A DNA stretch of 64,000 nt. Origin: Xestospongia muta. Its lineage: Eukaryota; Porifera; Demospongiae; Haplosclerida; Petrosiidae. Positions 49,750 through 62,232 of the stretch are shown in pieces. Position 1 is the stretch's first letter, and the number at the start of each line of letters is the position of its first letter. The DNA lies in contig OY848917.1 of NCBI GenBank assembly GCA_963693285.1, positions 10,664,192-10,728,191 of the forward strand, given 5' to 3'. A program made the translations under genes and the position numbers. The notes beneath the pieces were generated by a model that was not told where the DNA came from, searched no databases, and was given only the letters and a program-made list of their open reading frames with translations.

Positions 49750-51993
49750 TATAGGGTTATCAATAAAATCGGAAAGAGATGATGAGCCTTGCATCAACTT
49801 CTATAAAAAGAAAGCTATTATTATAAAACAACAATTGGATAAACCAGTATATGTACATATACACTCTACATGTACTTCACTATAAATTATACATTAGCAG
49901 TTACAATAGGAGTTATATTAATAACTATCAATTACCTCAGTGTCTTTTGGTTCCTCTTCCACTTTCTCTAAAGATCTTTTCATACAGGCAGCTAAAAACA
50001 AAGCATGAACATATCTACCTTCTAATCCATACACTTGAATAGGAGCCTATAATATAAATGATAAATATTATACATACTAGTCACTAAATCACAATGAATG
50101 TCATTTGTTTGTTGGAAAATCAAAATCAAATGACCATATGCCATTTAAGTACTAATAACGATTTGGTGTTTTGCAAAAAGTTGTCTTATATGCATACCTG
50201 TGTATGTCTGGTAACACTATTAATATAAGGTTTATTCAATTTTAGGGTAGAATCTAATTACAATAATTTTGGCAATTTACATAAACTAGATAAAGTTGCT
50301 GGCTTGAAAGTAAGACCACATACTGCATGTAATTACTTATTAACAGAACAAAATTAAATACTCTTCATTGAGATGATTGCTCATGAAAATGTTGACCAAC
50401 ATTATTTATACCAATGATCACAGACATTTTAGACAATTACCTTAACACTGTTGTGGAGCTGCTCCTTTTGGTAATGTTGTACTCAGACATCTCATTGAAC
50501 TAGTCCAAATGAATAAAAGAACAAGTCACACATAACTTAAAATGTACTGTAAATTCTAAAGTGATTGATATACACTTTCATACTGATTCTCTCTAATCAC
50601 AAAAAAATGTATTGAATACAATCATTGTTTTCATGATGTAAATGAAATGGTTCATATTATAAATATAATAATAAATATTCCACTCATTTTGTATCATGTA
50701 TTTTATAGGTAATGTATATATGATGGATTAATTACAATTGTAGTGTTATGTGTTTTTATTGAATAAAAAAATTTAAAAAATGTTGTTTTGCCCAAACAAT
50801 CTTTCGTGACTCACATCCACTGAGGCTTCCACTTAGGCTCCAGGATTCCCTGCTATTGCTAGCTAGGACCACCACCGTGGCTTGGTAACCATTGTCCAAA
50901 GACGAGATAATCCTGGCTGGAACTTTGCCCTAACTTCAAACCAGCTGTACTGGGTTTCAAGCTCGGGGAAATCATTGTCATTACTAAACCGTGACCACAA
51001 TGCTCCAGACCTCTTCACATTTAAAGGGAGATTACCAGCCGTATCCTAGTCTGCCTTTCAGATACTCTTACGTGTATGCTGGTAACCATCTCAGAGGTCA
51101 ATTTAGATGCATCGCTACGGAAGTCTAAGACGGACATTCCTATTTCCGCGCACCTTAAATTCCAATTAAACGCATCATATATTCCAATTAAAGATGCAGT
51201 TGATGAGTTCCAATTCCAATATACAACCAAAATCAGGAACCAAATCAAACTGGAAACATCTTGCTGATGCTCAATTCTAAGAGACGGCTTGTGGTATTCG
51301 CGCTCCACATTTTATTAAGTAACAAGAAAAGCCTACAAAAGGCGCATGTGCCAAAAGTAGAAATAGGAATAAGAAATTCAACTCATCAACTGGGTCCTTA
51401 ATTGGAATTTTTTAATACGCAAATGTGCATGGAAGATATTGGAAATAGGAATTGGAATGTCCATCTGAGGTTTCCTTACATCGCAGACGCTGGCCTACAA
51501 CACAACCTATCCAAGATTGTCTTGGTTTTCTTTTCTATCTAATCTACTTACGATTTTATCTTCAGGATCTTGTGGGGCACAGCAATGAAGCACTATGAAC
51601 CTCATTAATGGCTATTATGAAATAATTACCAACATCGGCGAACAAAAGTCTGTTTAAATAACTAAAACTAAGGGCCAAGAATAAAACTGGTCCCATTTGA
51701 GCAAACTAGAACACTACTAATGACCAGACCAGAAGTCATTCACAGTCTCATATTCATCCCTACAAACAACAGGAAACATTATAGGTCTGAGTATAATACT
51801 GTACATAGCTCAACATAGACCAATTTTATGTTGGATATGACACAAGTAATGTACCCAGCCTTATATCAAGATAATGTCTACAGCCTTATGTAAGTAATTA
51901 CAGAATGTTACATAGCTATCTCAATACTTCTTTGACTTATATACTTACTAAATGGTTAACTCTGAGCCAGCTAAGTGCTCTACATGCAGCCAT
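49750..51993 (-). CDS. ATP5PO: ATP synthase subunit O (OSCP), 5' part only
   Basis: OSCP is the stator subunit joining F1 to the peripheral stalk of mitochondrial ATP synthase. Four phase-0 exons can be joined. 51949-51993 gives MAACRALSWLRVNHL, which fits a mitochondrial presequence. 50441-50464 gives EQLHNSVK and is the least certain. 49936-50046 gives APIQVYGLEGRY, ALFLAACMKRSLEKVEEE. 49750-49800 gives KLMQGSSSLSDFIDNPI. QVYGxEGRYxxAL and the NP near residue 75 are typical OSCP N-terminal features. The family length is about 190-210 residues; only about 77 are found. The conserved C-terminal GGMIV region is not seen on this strand before the death-domain exons, so the gene is truncated, rearranged or has diverged exons. 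Intron 1 contains the dispersed repeat at 50600-51525. Confidence 0.7.
50600..51525. repeat. Dispersed repeat, copy Y (longest), interrupted by a foldback insertion
   Basis: Aligns with 38142-38616, including the ending ACAACCTATCCAAG and the GC-richer core. Compared with copy X it has an extra segment near 50920-51025 and a 364-bp insertion at 51115-51478. Bases 51525-51720 continue with similarity, inverted, to 62050-62230. Confidence 0.8.
51115..51478. mobile_element. Foldback-type insertion with 5-bp target duplication
   Basis: Absent from copy X at the same site, where GCATCGCAGACG is continuous. Here CATCG occurs before the insert (51110-51114) and again after it (51479-51483). Both ends carry long facing sequences: GACGGACATTCCTATTTCC at the left and the complement of ATGGACATTCCAATTCC at the right. 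Further in, GATGCAGTTGATGAGTTCC faces its near complement. It has no convincing coding capacity. Confidence 0.8.
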
Positions 51994-52912
51994 GGTTCAT
52001 GTTTGGTGCAGCAAGTCACGTCCTAGCCACGTGGTGTAGCATTAGTAGCAAGGTGGGGCTAATGCTTCTGTTGACACACCCACAATAAAATGGCTGCTAA
52101 GAGAGAGATTTTTGTCATATTCCCTTCATTTATTACATAAAATGTAAATGAGAATAGCTGTTAAAATATAACTTAATTATTTTTTATTAACACCATTTAC
52201 ATGACTAACTATTTGTACAAATTAAAGCAGAGTATATTATCTATAATACCAGTATCAGCTTATAATGGAGGTATGTGATGTCTGACATTTTTGTCCTTGA
52301 TCCTGTGACTTTATTGGACTTACTGCTCAACAATTATTATTAAGTGGACATCCTCTCATTATACTTTTAGATGATATATATAGGTTAAAGAAAGTCAACT
52401 TCATAGACTTAATATGTGGTGATCTTGGTCATTGACTACTGCACATTCTACAAAGATAACTGTAAAATATAAATGTCTACATCAATGGTACTGATTTATA
52501 ACTTTTGATTTTATTAATGTTAAAATTAATCAGTATTTTGTTGTATTGATGTCATTTTATATATTTACTGTTTCAACTAATTTTATGCATAAATGTTTAT
52601 ATTGTTTATTGGGAAGGATACTTAATAAACGATATGGTTTGCCGGCATAGTTCCTCAATTGGTCCAAATGCTAGGCAGTAACTCCACCCATTGTAACAAG
52701 ATAATGACATGCTGCAATACAAAGGCAGGGCTTCATATATGTGTGATTAATAAACTTACATTCAGACAGACAATCTTCATTGTGTACTAGATAAGACGTA
52801 GGAAGTTACATTGTTGTTACTATCATGGCGCGATCACGACGATCAACTGAGCATGCTCAGTTCGACTAGCAGTTCTAGTAGCGCCAATTTTTACTAGAAA
52901 ATAATAATCTTA
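51994..52912. promoter_or_regulatory. Region between OSCP start and the 95-bp repeat, with palindrome at 52846-52861
   Basis: The part just above 51993 (GCCACGTGGTGTAGC, CAATAAAATGGCTGC) should contain the OSCP promoter. Near 52825 an ATG opens a short frame (MARSRRSTEHAQFD). It overlaps the perfect palindrome ACTGAGCATGCTCAGT, and the local CpG content is higher than elsewhere. No downstream exons of a plus-strand gene were found, so this is at most a candidate promoter. Confidence 0.35.
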
Positions 52913-53297
52913 GACGCCCTTACTTCATTTTAGCCATCTCTCTGATAGGACGTTACTTCTGCAGGGCTGTTAGCAAGACAAGAAGAAATATCTGGAGTCA
53001 TGTTGTCGACGCCCTTACTTCATTTTAGCCATGCATCTCTCTGTCAGGACGTTACTTCTGCAGGGCTGTTAGCAAGACAAGAAGAAAGATCTGGAGTCAT
53101 GTTGTCGACGCCCTTACTTCATTTTAGCCATCTCTCTGTCAGGACGTTACTTCTGCAGGGCTGTTAGCAAGACAAGAAGAAAGATCTGGAGTCATGTTGT
53201 CGACGCCCTTACTTCATTTTAGCCATCTCTCTGTCAGGACGTTACTTCTGCAGGGCTGTTAGCAAGACAACAAGAAAGATCTGGAGTCATGTTGTCG
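52913..53297. repeat. Four tandem copies of a 95-bp unit
   Basis: Units begin with GACGCCCTTACTTCATTTTA at 52913, 53008, 53107 and 53202; the second has four extra bases. Copies are nearly identical, so the expansion is recent. Each contains CAGGACGTTACTTCTGCAGG and GGAGTCATGTTGTCGA. Confidence 0.95.
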
Positions 53298-53869
53298 AGT
53301 GGTTTTGATAGTGTTCTCTGCAGTAAATACTGAGACAAAGCTGTTCCTGGCTACAAAAAGTGGAAGACAGTAGTAACAAATACGGTCAGAGTAACAGTAC
53401 TCCATGTGTGTTAGTATAGCTAGTTTGTCCCTTTTAACTTTTGTATTCAGTGAGCTTTAGTCAGTTTTATTTTCTTCTTTATTTAGCCTTTATTTAGCCT
53501 TTATTTAGTGCATTAGGATCCTAACTAAGCCTGGCATTTTTCCCTGTAACATTCTAGACTTTTGAAACCATTATATTTAGTACAATGTAGCAAGTTTGAA
53601 TAAAATCAGTCAAGTGTCTTTATTTAGTACAAGCCTGTTTATCCTCCTTGGATCTACTTTTGTATTAGTATTAGTTTGTATTGTTCAGTATTAGTATTAG
53701 CTTGTAAGTAACCCTGTCTCCTTAATTTTTGTTATGTCTACAGGGTCCCATTGTAATTGTCCTCTCTAATGTGTTTTTAATATAACTGTCATGCTTGCTG
53801 TGTCATAATGTAACTTCCCTGTCTACTATGTTTTAATGTAACTCCTGCCCAGTGTATCCTAATGTGATT
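53298..53869. other. No gene recognised
   Basis: AT-rich leader to the minisatellite. A short repeat of TTTATTTAGCC lies near 53480-53505 and GTATTAGTATTAG near 53660-53695. Confidence 0.5.
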
Positions 53870-55080
53870 TTCCCGCCTGGAGTCTCCTAATTAACTGTCC
53901 TGTCCAGTGTCTTTAATTTTATGTCCTGTCCAGTGTCTTTTAATGTAATTTCCTGTCTACTGTCTTTTAACGTACCTGTCCTGTCTACTGTTTTTTAATG
54001 TAATTGTCCTGTCTACTGTCTTTTAATGTACCCGTCCTGCCTACTGTCTTTTAATGTAATTGTCCTGTCTACTGTCTTTTAATGTAATTGCCCTGTCTAC
54101 TGTCTTTTATTGTACTCGTCCTGTCTACTGTCTTTTAATGTACCTGTTTTGTCTACTGTCTTTTAATGTACCTGTCCTGTCTACTGTCTTTTAACGTACC
54201 TGTCCTGTCTACTGTTTTTTAATGTAATTGTCCTGTCTACTGTCTTTTAATGTACCCGTCCTGTCTACTGTCTTTTAATACGCCTGTCCTGTCTACTGTC
54301 GTTTAATGTACTTGCCCTGTCTATTGTCTTTTAACGTACCTGTCCTGTCTACTGTCTTTTAATGTACCTGTCCTGTCTATTGTCTTTTAACGTACCTGTC
54401 CTGTCTACTGTTTTTTAATGTAATTGTCCTGTCTACTGTCTTTTAATGTACCCGTCCTGTCTACTGTCTTTCAATGTGCCTGTCTTGTCTACTGTCTTTT
54501 AATGCAATTGTCCTGTCTACTGTCTTTTATTGTACCCGTCCTGTCTACTGTCTTTTAATGTACCTGTCCTGTCTATTGTCTTTTAACGTACCTGTCTTGT
54601 CTATTGTCTTTTAATGTACCTGTCTTGTCTACTGTCTTTCATTCTTACTACCCTGTCTATTGTCTTTTAACGTAACTGTCCTGTCTCCTGTCTTTTAATG
54701 TACCTGTCTTGTCTACTGTCTTTTAATGTAATTGTCCTGTCTACTGTCTTTTAATGTACCTGTCCTGTCTACTGTCTTTTAATGTAATTGTCCTGTCTAC
54801 TGTCTTTTAATGTACCTCTCCTGTCTATTGTCTTTTAACGTACCTGTCTTGTCTACTGTCTTTTAATGTACCTGTCTTGTCTACTGTCTTTTAATGTGAT
54901 TGTCCTGTCTACTGTCTTTTAATGTACCTGTCCTGTCTACTGTCTTTTAATGTACTTGTCCTGTCTATTGTCTTTTAATGTAACTCTCCTGTCTACTGTC
55001 TTTCATTCTTACTACCCTGTCTACTGTCTTTTAACGTAACTGTCCTGTCTACTGTCAACGGTCTTGTTTACAGTGTCATT
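53870..55080. repeat. 28-bp minisatellite
   Basis: About forty units near the consensus TGTCTACTGTCTTTTAATGT followed by ACCTGTCC. Variation is mainly ATTG versus CCTG after TGTA. From 55081 to about 55300 the units become irregular and change toward GTCTACTGTGTCCTAATGTA, the core of the array at 56450. Confidence 0.95.
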
Positions 55081-55300
55081 ATATGACTGTCCAGTCTACT
55101 GTGTCCTAATGTAAATGTCTTGTCTACTATGTTCTAATGTAGCCATCCTGTCTACTGTGTCTCAATGTAAATGTTCTGTCTAATGTCTCCTCCTAATGGA
55201 ACTGTCCTGTCTACTGTATCCTAATTTAATTTTTAATGTAATCATCCTGTCTACTGTGTCTTTAGTATATAATTCTCTTATTGTGTTTGAATGTGACCCT

Positions 55301-56449
55301 GTGTTTTAATATAACTGTGCAGTTCACTATGTCATTATATGTTCTAGTATTCCCTTGTGTATTGTTGGTAGCATAAACCCCCACCATCCTGGTTTTATTC
55401 AGACTTGCTGTATTGTATTAAATGAATTGGTTTCTTGTTGTTTCCTAGAATTATTTATGCTTATATATTGTTATTATGCATGAATACTTAGCCTTTCTGA
55501 TTTTACATTAATTACCTCAAATTACATGATCATTTGCCTGTTACTGTTCTTTGTGATGTTATATTTCTAGTCATGCTAAACTGGTTGTGAGTTGTGTATA
55601 TAACATTTTAACCAATGTTAGCCAACACTATATTTCATTGTGTAGTTATATAGTTACCATCTAAGATGATCTGATCACATTCTGATAACTGTTACCTTGT
55701 AAGTTTGATATGTTGTATATGCAGTAATAATCACTTCTTTTCTTTATAATTATCAGGTTGACATATTGCTGGTGATCTGTGAAAACTATATATGTGTAAA
55801 AAAACACTGACTACTTGTAAGTTATACCTCATAACAAATGTTAGTATATACTAGATTTATTGTGTTTTAGGCATATATATATATTATATTAAAGATGTTT
55901 CTTTTGGTGGTGAGTTGGGACAAATAATGTATTTTCTTTCTTTTCTATGGTTGCTGCTCTATATCATGGATCATCTATCTCCCTGGAGTCTCAGTCTCGC
56001 CAACATCTTTTAAACTATGTTTAGCATAGGTTACTGCCTATGAAAAGGAGAGAAGTTTACATGCTTAGAATATTGAATGAGCCTTTAAGTGCACATATAA
56101 TTTAATGACTTACCATTCCTATTAAAAGCCTATAGCATAAGTTACTGCCTATGAAAGGAGAGAAGTTTACATGCTTAGAATATGGAATGAGCCTTGAAGT
56201 GCACATATAATTTGATGACTTAGCATTCCTGTTAAAAGCCTATAGCATAGGTCTGGTGCATGTACTATATAGAACCTGGCCTTTAGAGCTCACTCAGTGA
56301 GCCAGAGTTCACTAGTCTATAACCTAATAGCATCCACTGTATAAAATGTACAAGAGTACCTAGCTAATATTTTGTTTTTAAATTATTAGATTAGAGCCAG
56401 TCTAATTCTTAGAGTTATCGTAATCTAATTATTTTCTAATGTGTCATAA
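55301..56449. repeat. Spacer with a 111-bp tandem duplication at 56031-56252
   Basis: The sequence TTACTGCCTATGAAA to AAGCCTATAGCAT occurs twice with a 111-bp period. Outside it, no gene is recognised between the two minisatellites. Confidence 0.8.
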
Positions 56450-58610
56450 TGGAAACTGTCCCAACTACTGTGTCATAACGTAACTCACCTGTCTACTGTG
56501 TCCTAATGTAAAGGGTTCTATCTACTGTGTCATAATGTAACTCACCTGTCTACTGTGTTTTAATGTAAAGGGTCCCATCTACTGTGTCATAATGTAACTC
56601 ACTTGTCTACTGTGTCCTAATGTAAAGGGTTCCTTCTACTGTGTCATAACGTAACTCGCCTGTCTACTGTGTCTTAATGTAAAGGGTCCCATTTACTGTG
56701 TCATAACGTAACTCACCTGTCTACTGTGTCCTAATGTAAAGGGTCCACTACTGTGTCATAATGTAACTCACTTGTCTACTGTGTCCTAATGTAAAGGGTT
56801 CCTTCTACTGTGTCATAACGTAACTCACCTGTCTATTGTGTTCTAATGTAAAGGGTCCCATCTACTGTGTCATAACATAGTCTATTGTGTCCTAATGTAA
56901 AGGGTCCCATCTACTGTGTCATAACGTAACTCACCTGTCTACTGTGTCCTAATGTAAAACGTCCACTACTGTGTCATAATGTAACTCACTTGTCTACTGT
57001 GTCCTAATGTAAAGGGTTCCTTCTACTGTGTCATAACGTAACTCACCTGTCTATTGTGTTCTAATGTAAAGGGTCCCATCTACTGTGTCATAACGTAACT
57101 CACCTGTCTACTGTGTCCTAATGTAAAAGGTCCACTACTGTGTCATAAGATAACTCACCTGTCTACTCTGTCCTAATGTAAAGGGTCCCATCTACTGTGT
57201 CATAACGTAACTCACCTGTCTACTGTGTTTTAATGTAAAGGGTCCCATCTACTGTGTCATAACGTAAATCACCTGTCTACTGTGTCCTAATGTAAAGGGT
57301 CCACTACTGTGTCATAATGTAACTCACTTGTCTACTGTGTTTTAATGTAAAGGGTCCCATCTACTGTGTCATAACATAACTCACCTGTCTACTGTGTAAA
57401 GGGTCCCATCTACTGTGTCATAACGTAACTCACCAGTCTATTGTGTTCTAATGTAAAGGGTCCCATCTACTGCGTCATAACATAGTCTACTGTGTCCTAA
57501 TGTAAAGGGTCCCATCTACTGTGTCATAACGTAACTCACCTGTCTACTGTGTCCTAATGTAAAACGTTTACTACTGTGTCATAATGTAACTCACCTGTCT
57601 ACTGTGTCCTAATGTAAAGGGTCCCATCTACTGTGTCATAACGTAACTCACCTGTCTACTGTGTCCTAATGTAAAGGGTCCCATCTACTGTGTCATAATA
57701 TAACTCACCTGTCTACTGTGTCCTAATGTAAAGGGTTCCATCTACTGTGTCATAATGTAACTCACTTGTCTACTGTGTCCTAATGTAAAGGGTTCCATCT
57801 ACTGTGTCATAACGTAACTCACCTGTCTATTGTGTTTTAATGTAAAGGGTCCCATCTACTGTGTCATAATATAACTCACCTGTCTACTGTGTAAAGGGTC
57901 CCATCTACTGTGTCATAACGTAACTCACCTGTCTATTGTGTTCTAATGTAAAGGGTCCATCTACTGTGTCATAACATAGTCTACTGTGTCCTAATGTAAA
58001 GGGTCCCATCTACTGTGTCATAACGTAACTCACCTGTCTACTGTGTCCTAATGTAAAAGGTCCACTACTGTGTCATAACATAACTCACCTGTCTACTGTG
58101 TCCTAATGTAAAGGGTCCCATCTACTATGTCATAACATAACTCACCTGTGTCATAACATAACTCACCTGTCTCATAACATAACTCACCTGTCTACTGTGT
58201 CCTAATGTAAAGGGTCCCATCTACTGTGTCATAACGTAACTCACCTGTCTACTGTGTCTTAATGTAAAGGGTCCCATCTACTGTGTCATAACGTAACTCA
58301 CCTGTGTACTGTGTCCTAATGTAAAGGGTCCCATCTACTGTGTCATAACATAACTCACCTGTCTACTGTGTCCTAATGTAAAGGGTCCCATCTACTGTGT
58401 CATAATATAACTCACCTGTCTATTGTGTAAAGGGTCCCATCTACTGTGTCATAACGTAACTCACCTGTCTACTGTGTCCTAATGTAAAGGGTCCCATTTA
58501 CTGTGTCATAACGTAACTCACCTGTCTATTGTGTCCTAATGTAATGGGTTCCATCTACTGTGTCATAACGTAACTCACCTGTTTACTGTGTCCTAATATA
58601 ACAGTGCTGT
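56450..58610. repeat. 57-bp minisatellite built from two 28-29-bp halves
   Basis: About 38 units of consensus TGTCTACTGTGTCCTAATGT, AAAGGGTCCCATCTACTGTG, TCATAACGTAACTCACC. Each half contains CTACTGTGTC, so the unit is a diverged dimer of the motif seen in the array at 53870. Shortened units occur at irregular intervals. Confidence 0.95.
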
Positions 58611-61574
58611 CTACTGTGCCTCTTCTGTATATTTTAAACCTCTTGTCTACTTTGTCTATTATGAGATAATGTATCATAAAATGCAATTTTTTCCACTTGT
58701 CTAAAATATATTGATGTATGATTACTTGGTTCTTAACTTGCAATGCCCCATCAATCATTCTCTGTTGTATAATCAAACCCTTCTACACTTTTGCATTCTC
58801 TAACCTATTCACTGTATTATTTGTAGGAAACCTCTTGTCCTTTGCAATCAATTGCACAGCCTTGTGTAATATTTAGGAATGCCCCTAGTCCACATTGTCA
58901 AACAAAATTACATTTATTTCTGTGTACTACAGTACTACAGTATTCATTTTGTGTGTCTTCATAAAATTGTCCTTTATGAGGGTATGGTAAGGTCAGTTTT
59001 ATTTGTGTTTGTATGATTTTTATTTTGAGCATAATAGGTCATTGAAATATTTAAGCATATTAGGCCATTAAAATATATTTTGAGCATAATAGGCCATTAA
59101 AATATATTTTGAGCATATTAGGCCATTAAAAATATATTTTGAGCATATTAGGCCATTTAAAAAAGAATGAGAGGTGGTAGGGTGGGGGGACGGCAATACA
59201 GTACCACCTCCACGTGGTGTCGTCTGGAACATCATAGGTGTGCTAACTATGATGTACTAAGAGTACTGTTGATCCTCGGCTCATTCTTTTTTGAACTGTA
59301 CAGATATAGTAGCACATTATTAGTAGATTTAGAGTTTGAAAGTGTTCTAGCAAAAGGTTGCATCAATAACATAACATATATGGTCAGTCTCATAACTTTA
59401 GTGATTTTACAATTACACTAAAGCCTCTTTTAATTGGTTTGCTTTTTTGTCCTTTTTTTAATAGTTTGTATAGCTTCTGTTATAATTGGAGAATTCATGT
59501 CCAAATGTTATCTATTTATAAGACAAACCTTACTGAAAGACAAATTTTTTAGATATTGCCTGAGCTTTGGATATTTTAAACACTGTTTCAAAGTATATTA
59601 AATAGTTAAAACCATTTCTCACTAACATATCTTTTTTAGATAAAAATATATTGAGTCAAATGTCAAATTCTACCTGAATGGAGTACATATAAATGTAATA
59701 TAATACTTGTATTTTCTATAACATTTTACCAAATGAGGTTATGTCTCAAAGCTGGTGGTCATGAGTTATGACAGTAGTGCAGTAAATTTCGACTACATCA
59801 GCAAGTTTTCATAAAAAGGTACAATAACTTTATCTCCTTGTATAATAGATTAGTAATAATAACATAATGATACATTCTTTTATAATACATTTAATACATT
59901 CTTTCTTTGTTAGGATTAGTGAAGTTTTTAAAGAGCACAAGTTATTCCTAGATGTATGTGGGTTAACACTTGTTATTCCTATTGAGATCATCACACTAAC
60001 AGATTATATGAAGTAACTACTCAAGATGTGTGTGGTACAATGTACAATAAGGTGTTTGAAGGTAACAAACTTATCAGTGCTGTTTGTGATACATATCTAT
60101 GTCCAGGTCCTCTGATTTCGTCAAAGGAATTGCTGTTTATTTAGAGTACTGTGCTCATATAATTGATAAGAAGCAGTCACGATATCTGGCTTGTTGTTGC
60201 TAAATCAGCACATTGCCTTGAGACCTCTAGTTAATGCTTATACAAGTAGTTTATGTCAGCAACTTTTTTTAAAGGTAATTTAAATTAGGAGTACATGTAC
60301 CAGATTATGAGGACAAGTTATAGTCTACAATACACACTAATATTTTATATTAAATTTACTTGCAGTAGACTTTAGAGTAGTAATGTTATGATTACCCTGC
60401 CTGGTGTACAAAATTATTTTTGACTAAATAATTATATCTGGGTAGTTAATTGGATTCATAATTGTCAAATACTTAAAGCTTCCATATATCAGAGCTGCTG
60501 TGGAGTTTTCAAGTTGGACTTGTATCTCCTCCCTCATTTGCAAGGCTGTATAATTTCCTCTTATGCTTTAGTGAATAAAATTTGTAGACAGAGTCTAATA
60601 TTTGATTGTAGAACCTTTTTCAGGCACTCATAGAGATTTAAACCTTGTCATTACAATATAGTCAGTTCATTACATTTATTGTTCATTTTTATGTAGACAA
60701 AAGCCATACCATAAAGAAAAGGAGTCTGTCTAGTACCAATAACAAAGATTCTAAAACAATTGAAAAAGATATGTTACTTGTCATGTAAGACATAACAATG
60801 TGGAGATTTACTTCACCCAAATCCAACAGAAATGTCTGGCATGGTATGAACACTCTGAAATTATATCTAACATTTTACACAGAAGTAGTCACTTTCAAAA
60901 AATTCACAACTACATGTATTTATATAGGTCTTTGTTATCTATTATTAAAGTTTTTTCAGTTACTATGTTTTTCCATTAACTTTACCATCATCAAAACGTT
61001 GTATAATAAAAGAGATATATATTGACAAGGACAAAGTCTGTTCAATATCATAGATGTTTGTTACATTTGCTTTCTTATTGTTTTCTAGGCTGACTTTCAG
61101 CAGCCTGGCTAACAAACAATGCTGGAATATTTTACTATAGCTATATGAGAAAATGGCCAAAGGAAATGTGTCTTCTACTTCATTGGACAATTCAACTAGC
61201 ACGTTTCAACTTACTATATTAAATTTATTAGATCATTATAGAACCTCGTTATTTTATATGCCTTTTGTCTCTTCATCATGATAATTACAATGCAGCATTC
61301 AGCAAATTCCTTTTCATAACTTTCAATAAGTATTTATAATTTTAGTCTTCAAGTGTGAAGGAGGAATTATTCACTTGAATGTGTTTTCTGGTGAATTATG
61401 TAAAATTCATTTTGTTAATCCTTTCTATGTTTCTACAATATTCATATATTGTATAATAGAATTTAGTATCCTTCCTATTAATCACAAAAATATCCATGTG
61501 TTATTTATATGTGGTTCATAACTTAGGCTTTTCTACATTTTCATACATGATGTGAGAAAGTGTGTTATATCATC
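58611..61574. repeat. Mostly unique AT-rich DNA; short 29-bp repeat at 59024-59158
   Basis: Four to five copies of GAGCATAATAGGCCATTAAA plus ATATATTTT lie at about 59024-59158. Open stretches at 59167-59421, 60798-61025 and 60963-61202 have no recognisable domain. No gene is supported in these 3 kb. Confidence 0.6.
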
Positions 61575-61758
61575 ATGGTTTACATTAGTTGCAGTATTTC
61601 CATTAGTTAAAAATTACCAATTAATGTAGTAGTGTTGTTTCTTTGATGGTATTTTACCACTCTTGATTAGAATCAATGTAGAAAATAATTTGTTTTACAG
61701 ACAATTGGTTTTTCTGTCTTTTTATGTTGGTTATTAACTTACACTAATCCAATGATTG
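61575..61758. repeat. Inverted dispersed repeat, partner of 38630-38812
   Basis: Reverse complement of 38630-38812, sharing for example GTTGGTTATTAACTTACAC and TTAAAAATTACCAATTAATG. Confidence 0.8.
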
Positions 61759-62049
61759 TAACAATAATGACAATATGATGTACCATCAATATAAATTATA
61801 TATACATTGTTTTTCCTACAAGAGCTAGACTATCTTTCTTGTTGATTTATACCACAGACTTGTGTTTAAAAGGTTCTAGAGTGAAATGGAGGAGTGGTAT
61901 AGGTATGGAGGATGGTGCAGGCCTTCCTCTCTTGCATGGAATTTTATTAATTAACTTGACTTCTATTATTTATTTATTTACTAATTTATTTATTACTTGC
62001 TCTAAAAAAGTAAAATAAATATATATATATATATATAATTAGTAGTGTT

Positions 62050-62230
62050 GTTCTAGTTTGTTCAAATGGGACTAATTTTATTCTTGGCCCTTAATTTTAG
62101 TTATTTAAACAGGTCTTTTTTGTTCAACGATGTCGGTAATTATTTCAGAATAGTCGTTAATGAGATTCATAGTGCTTCACTGCCAGCCCCACAAGACCCT
62201 GAATACAAAATCGTAAGTACATATAAAAGG
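62050..62230 (+). repeat. Gene-like fragment shared, inverted, with 51530-51720
   Basis: Encodes an open stretch (MGLILFLALNFSYLNR, NDVGNYFRIVVNEIHSAS) ending in a clean donor, AAATCGTAAGTAC. The inverted copy at 51530-51720 keeps DVGNYF and NEVHSAS but is frameshifted. No domain is recognised. It travels together with the dispersed repeat, so it is probably part of a larger repeat rather than a host exon. Confidence 0.5.
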
Positions 62231-62232
62231 AA

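Noticed and set aside
51021..51308. 95-residue protein on the minus strand
   Set aside because: It crosses the boundary between the dispersed repeat and the foldback insertion, so it is a chance frame.
56450..58610. Short frames in the minisatellites as coding
   Set aside because: They follow the repeat period by chance, have no domain, and are broken by frame changes between units.
59167..59421. Independent 84-residue gene
   Set aside because: No recognisable domain, no splice context, and composition like surrounding non-coding DNA.
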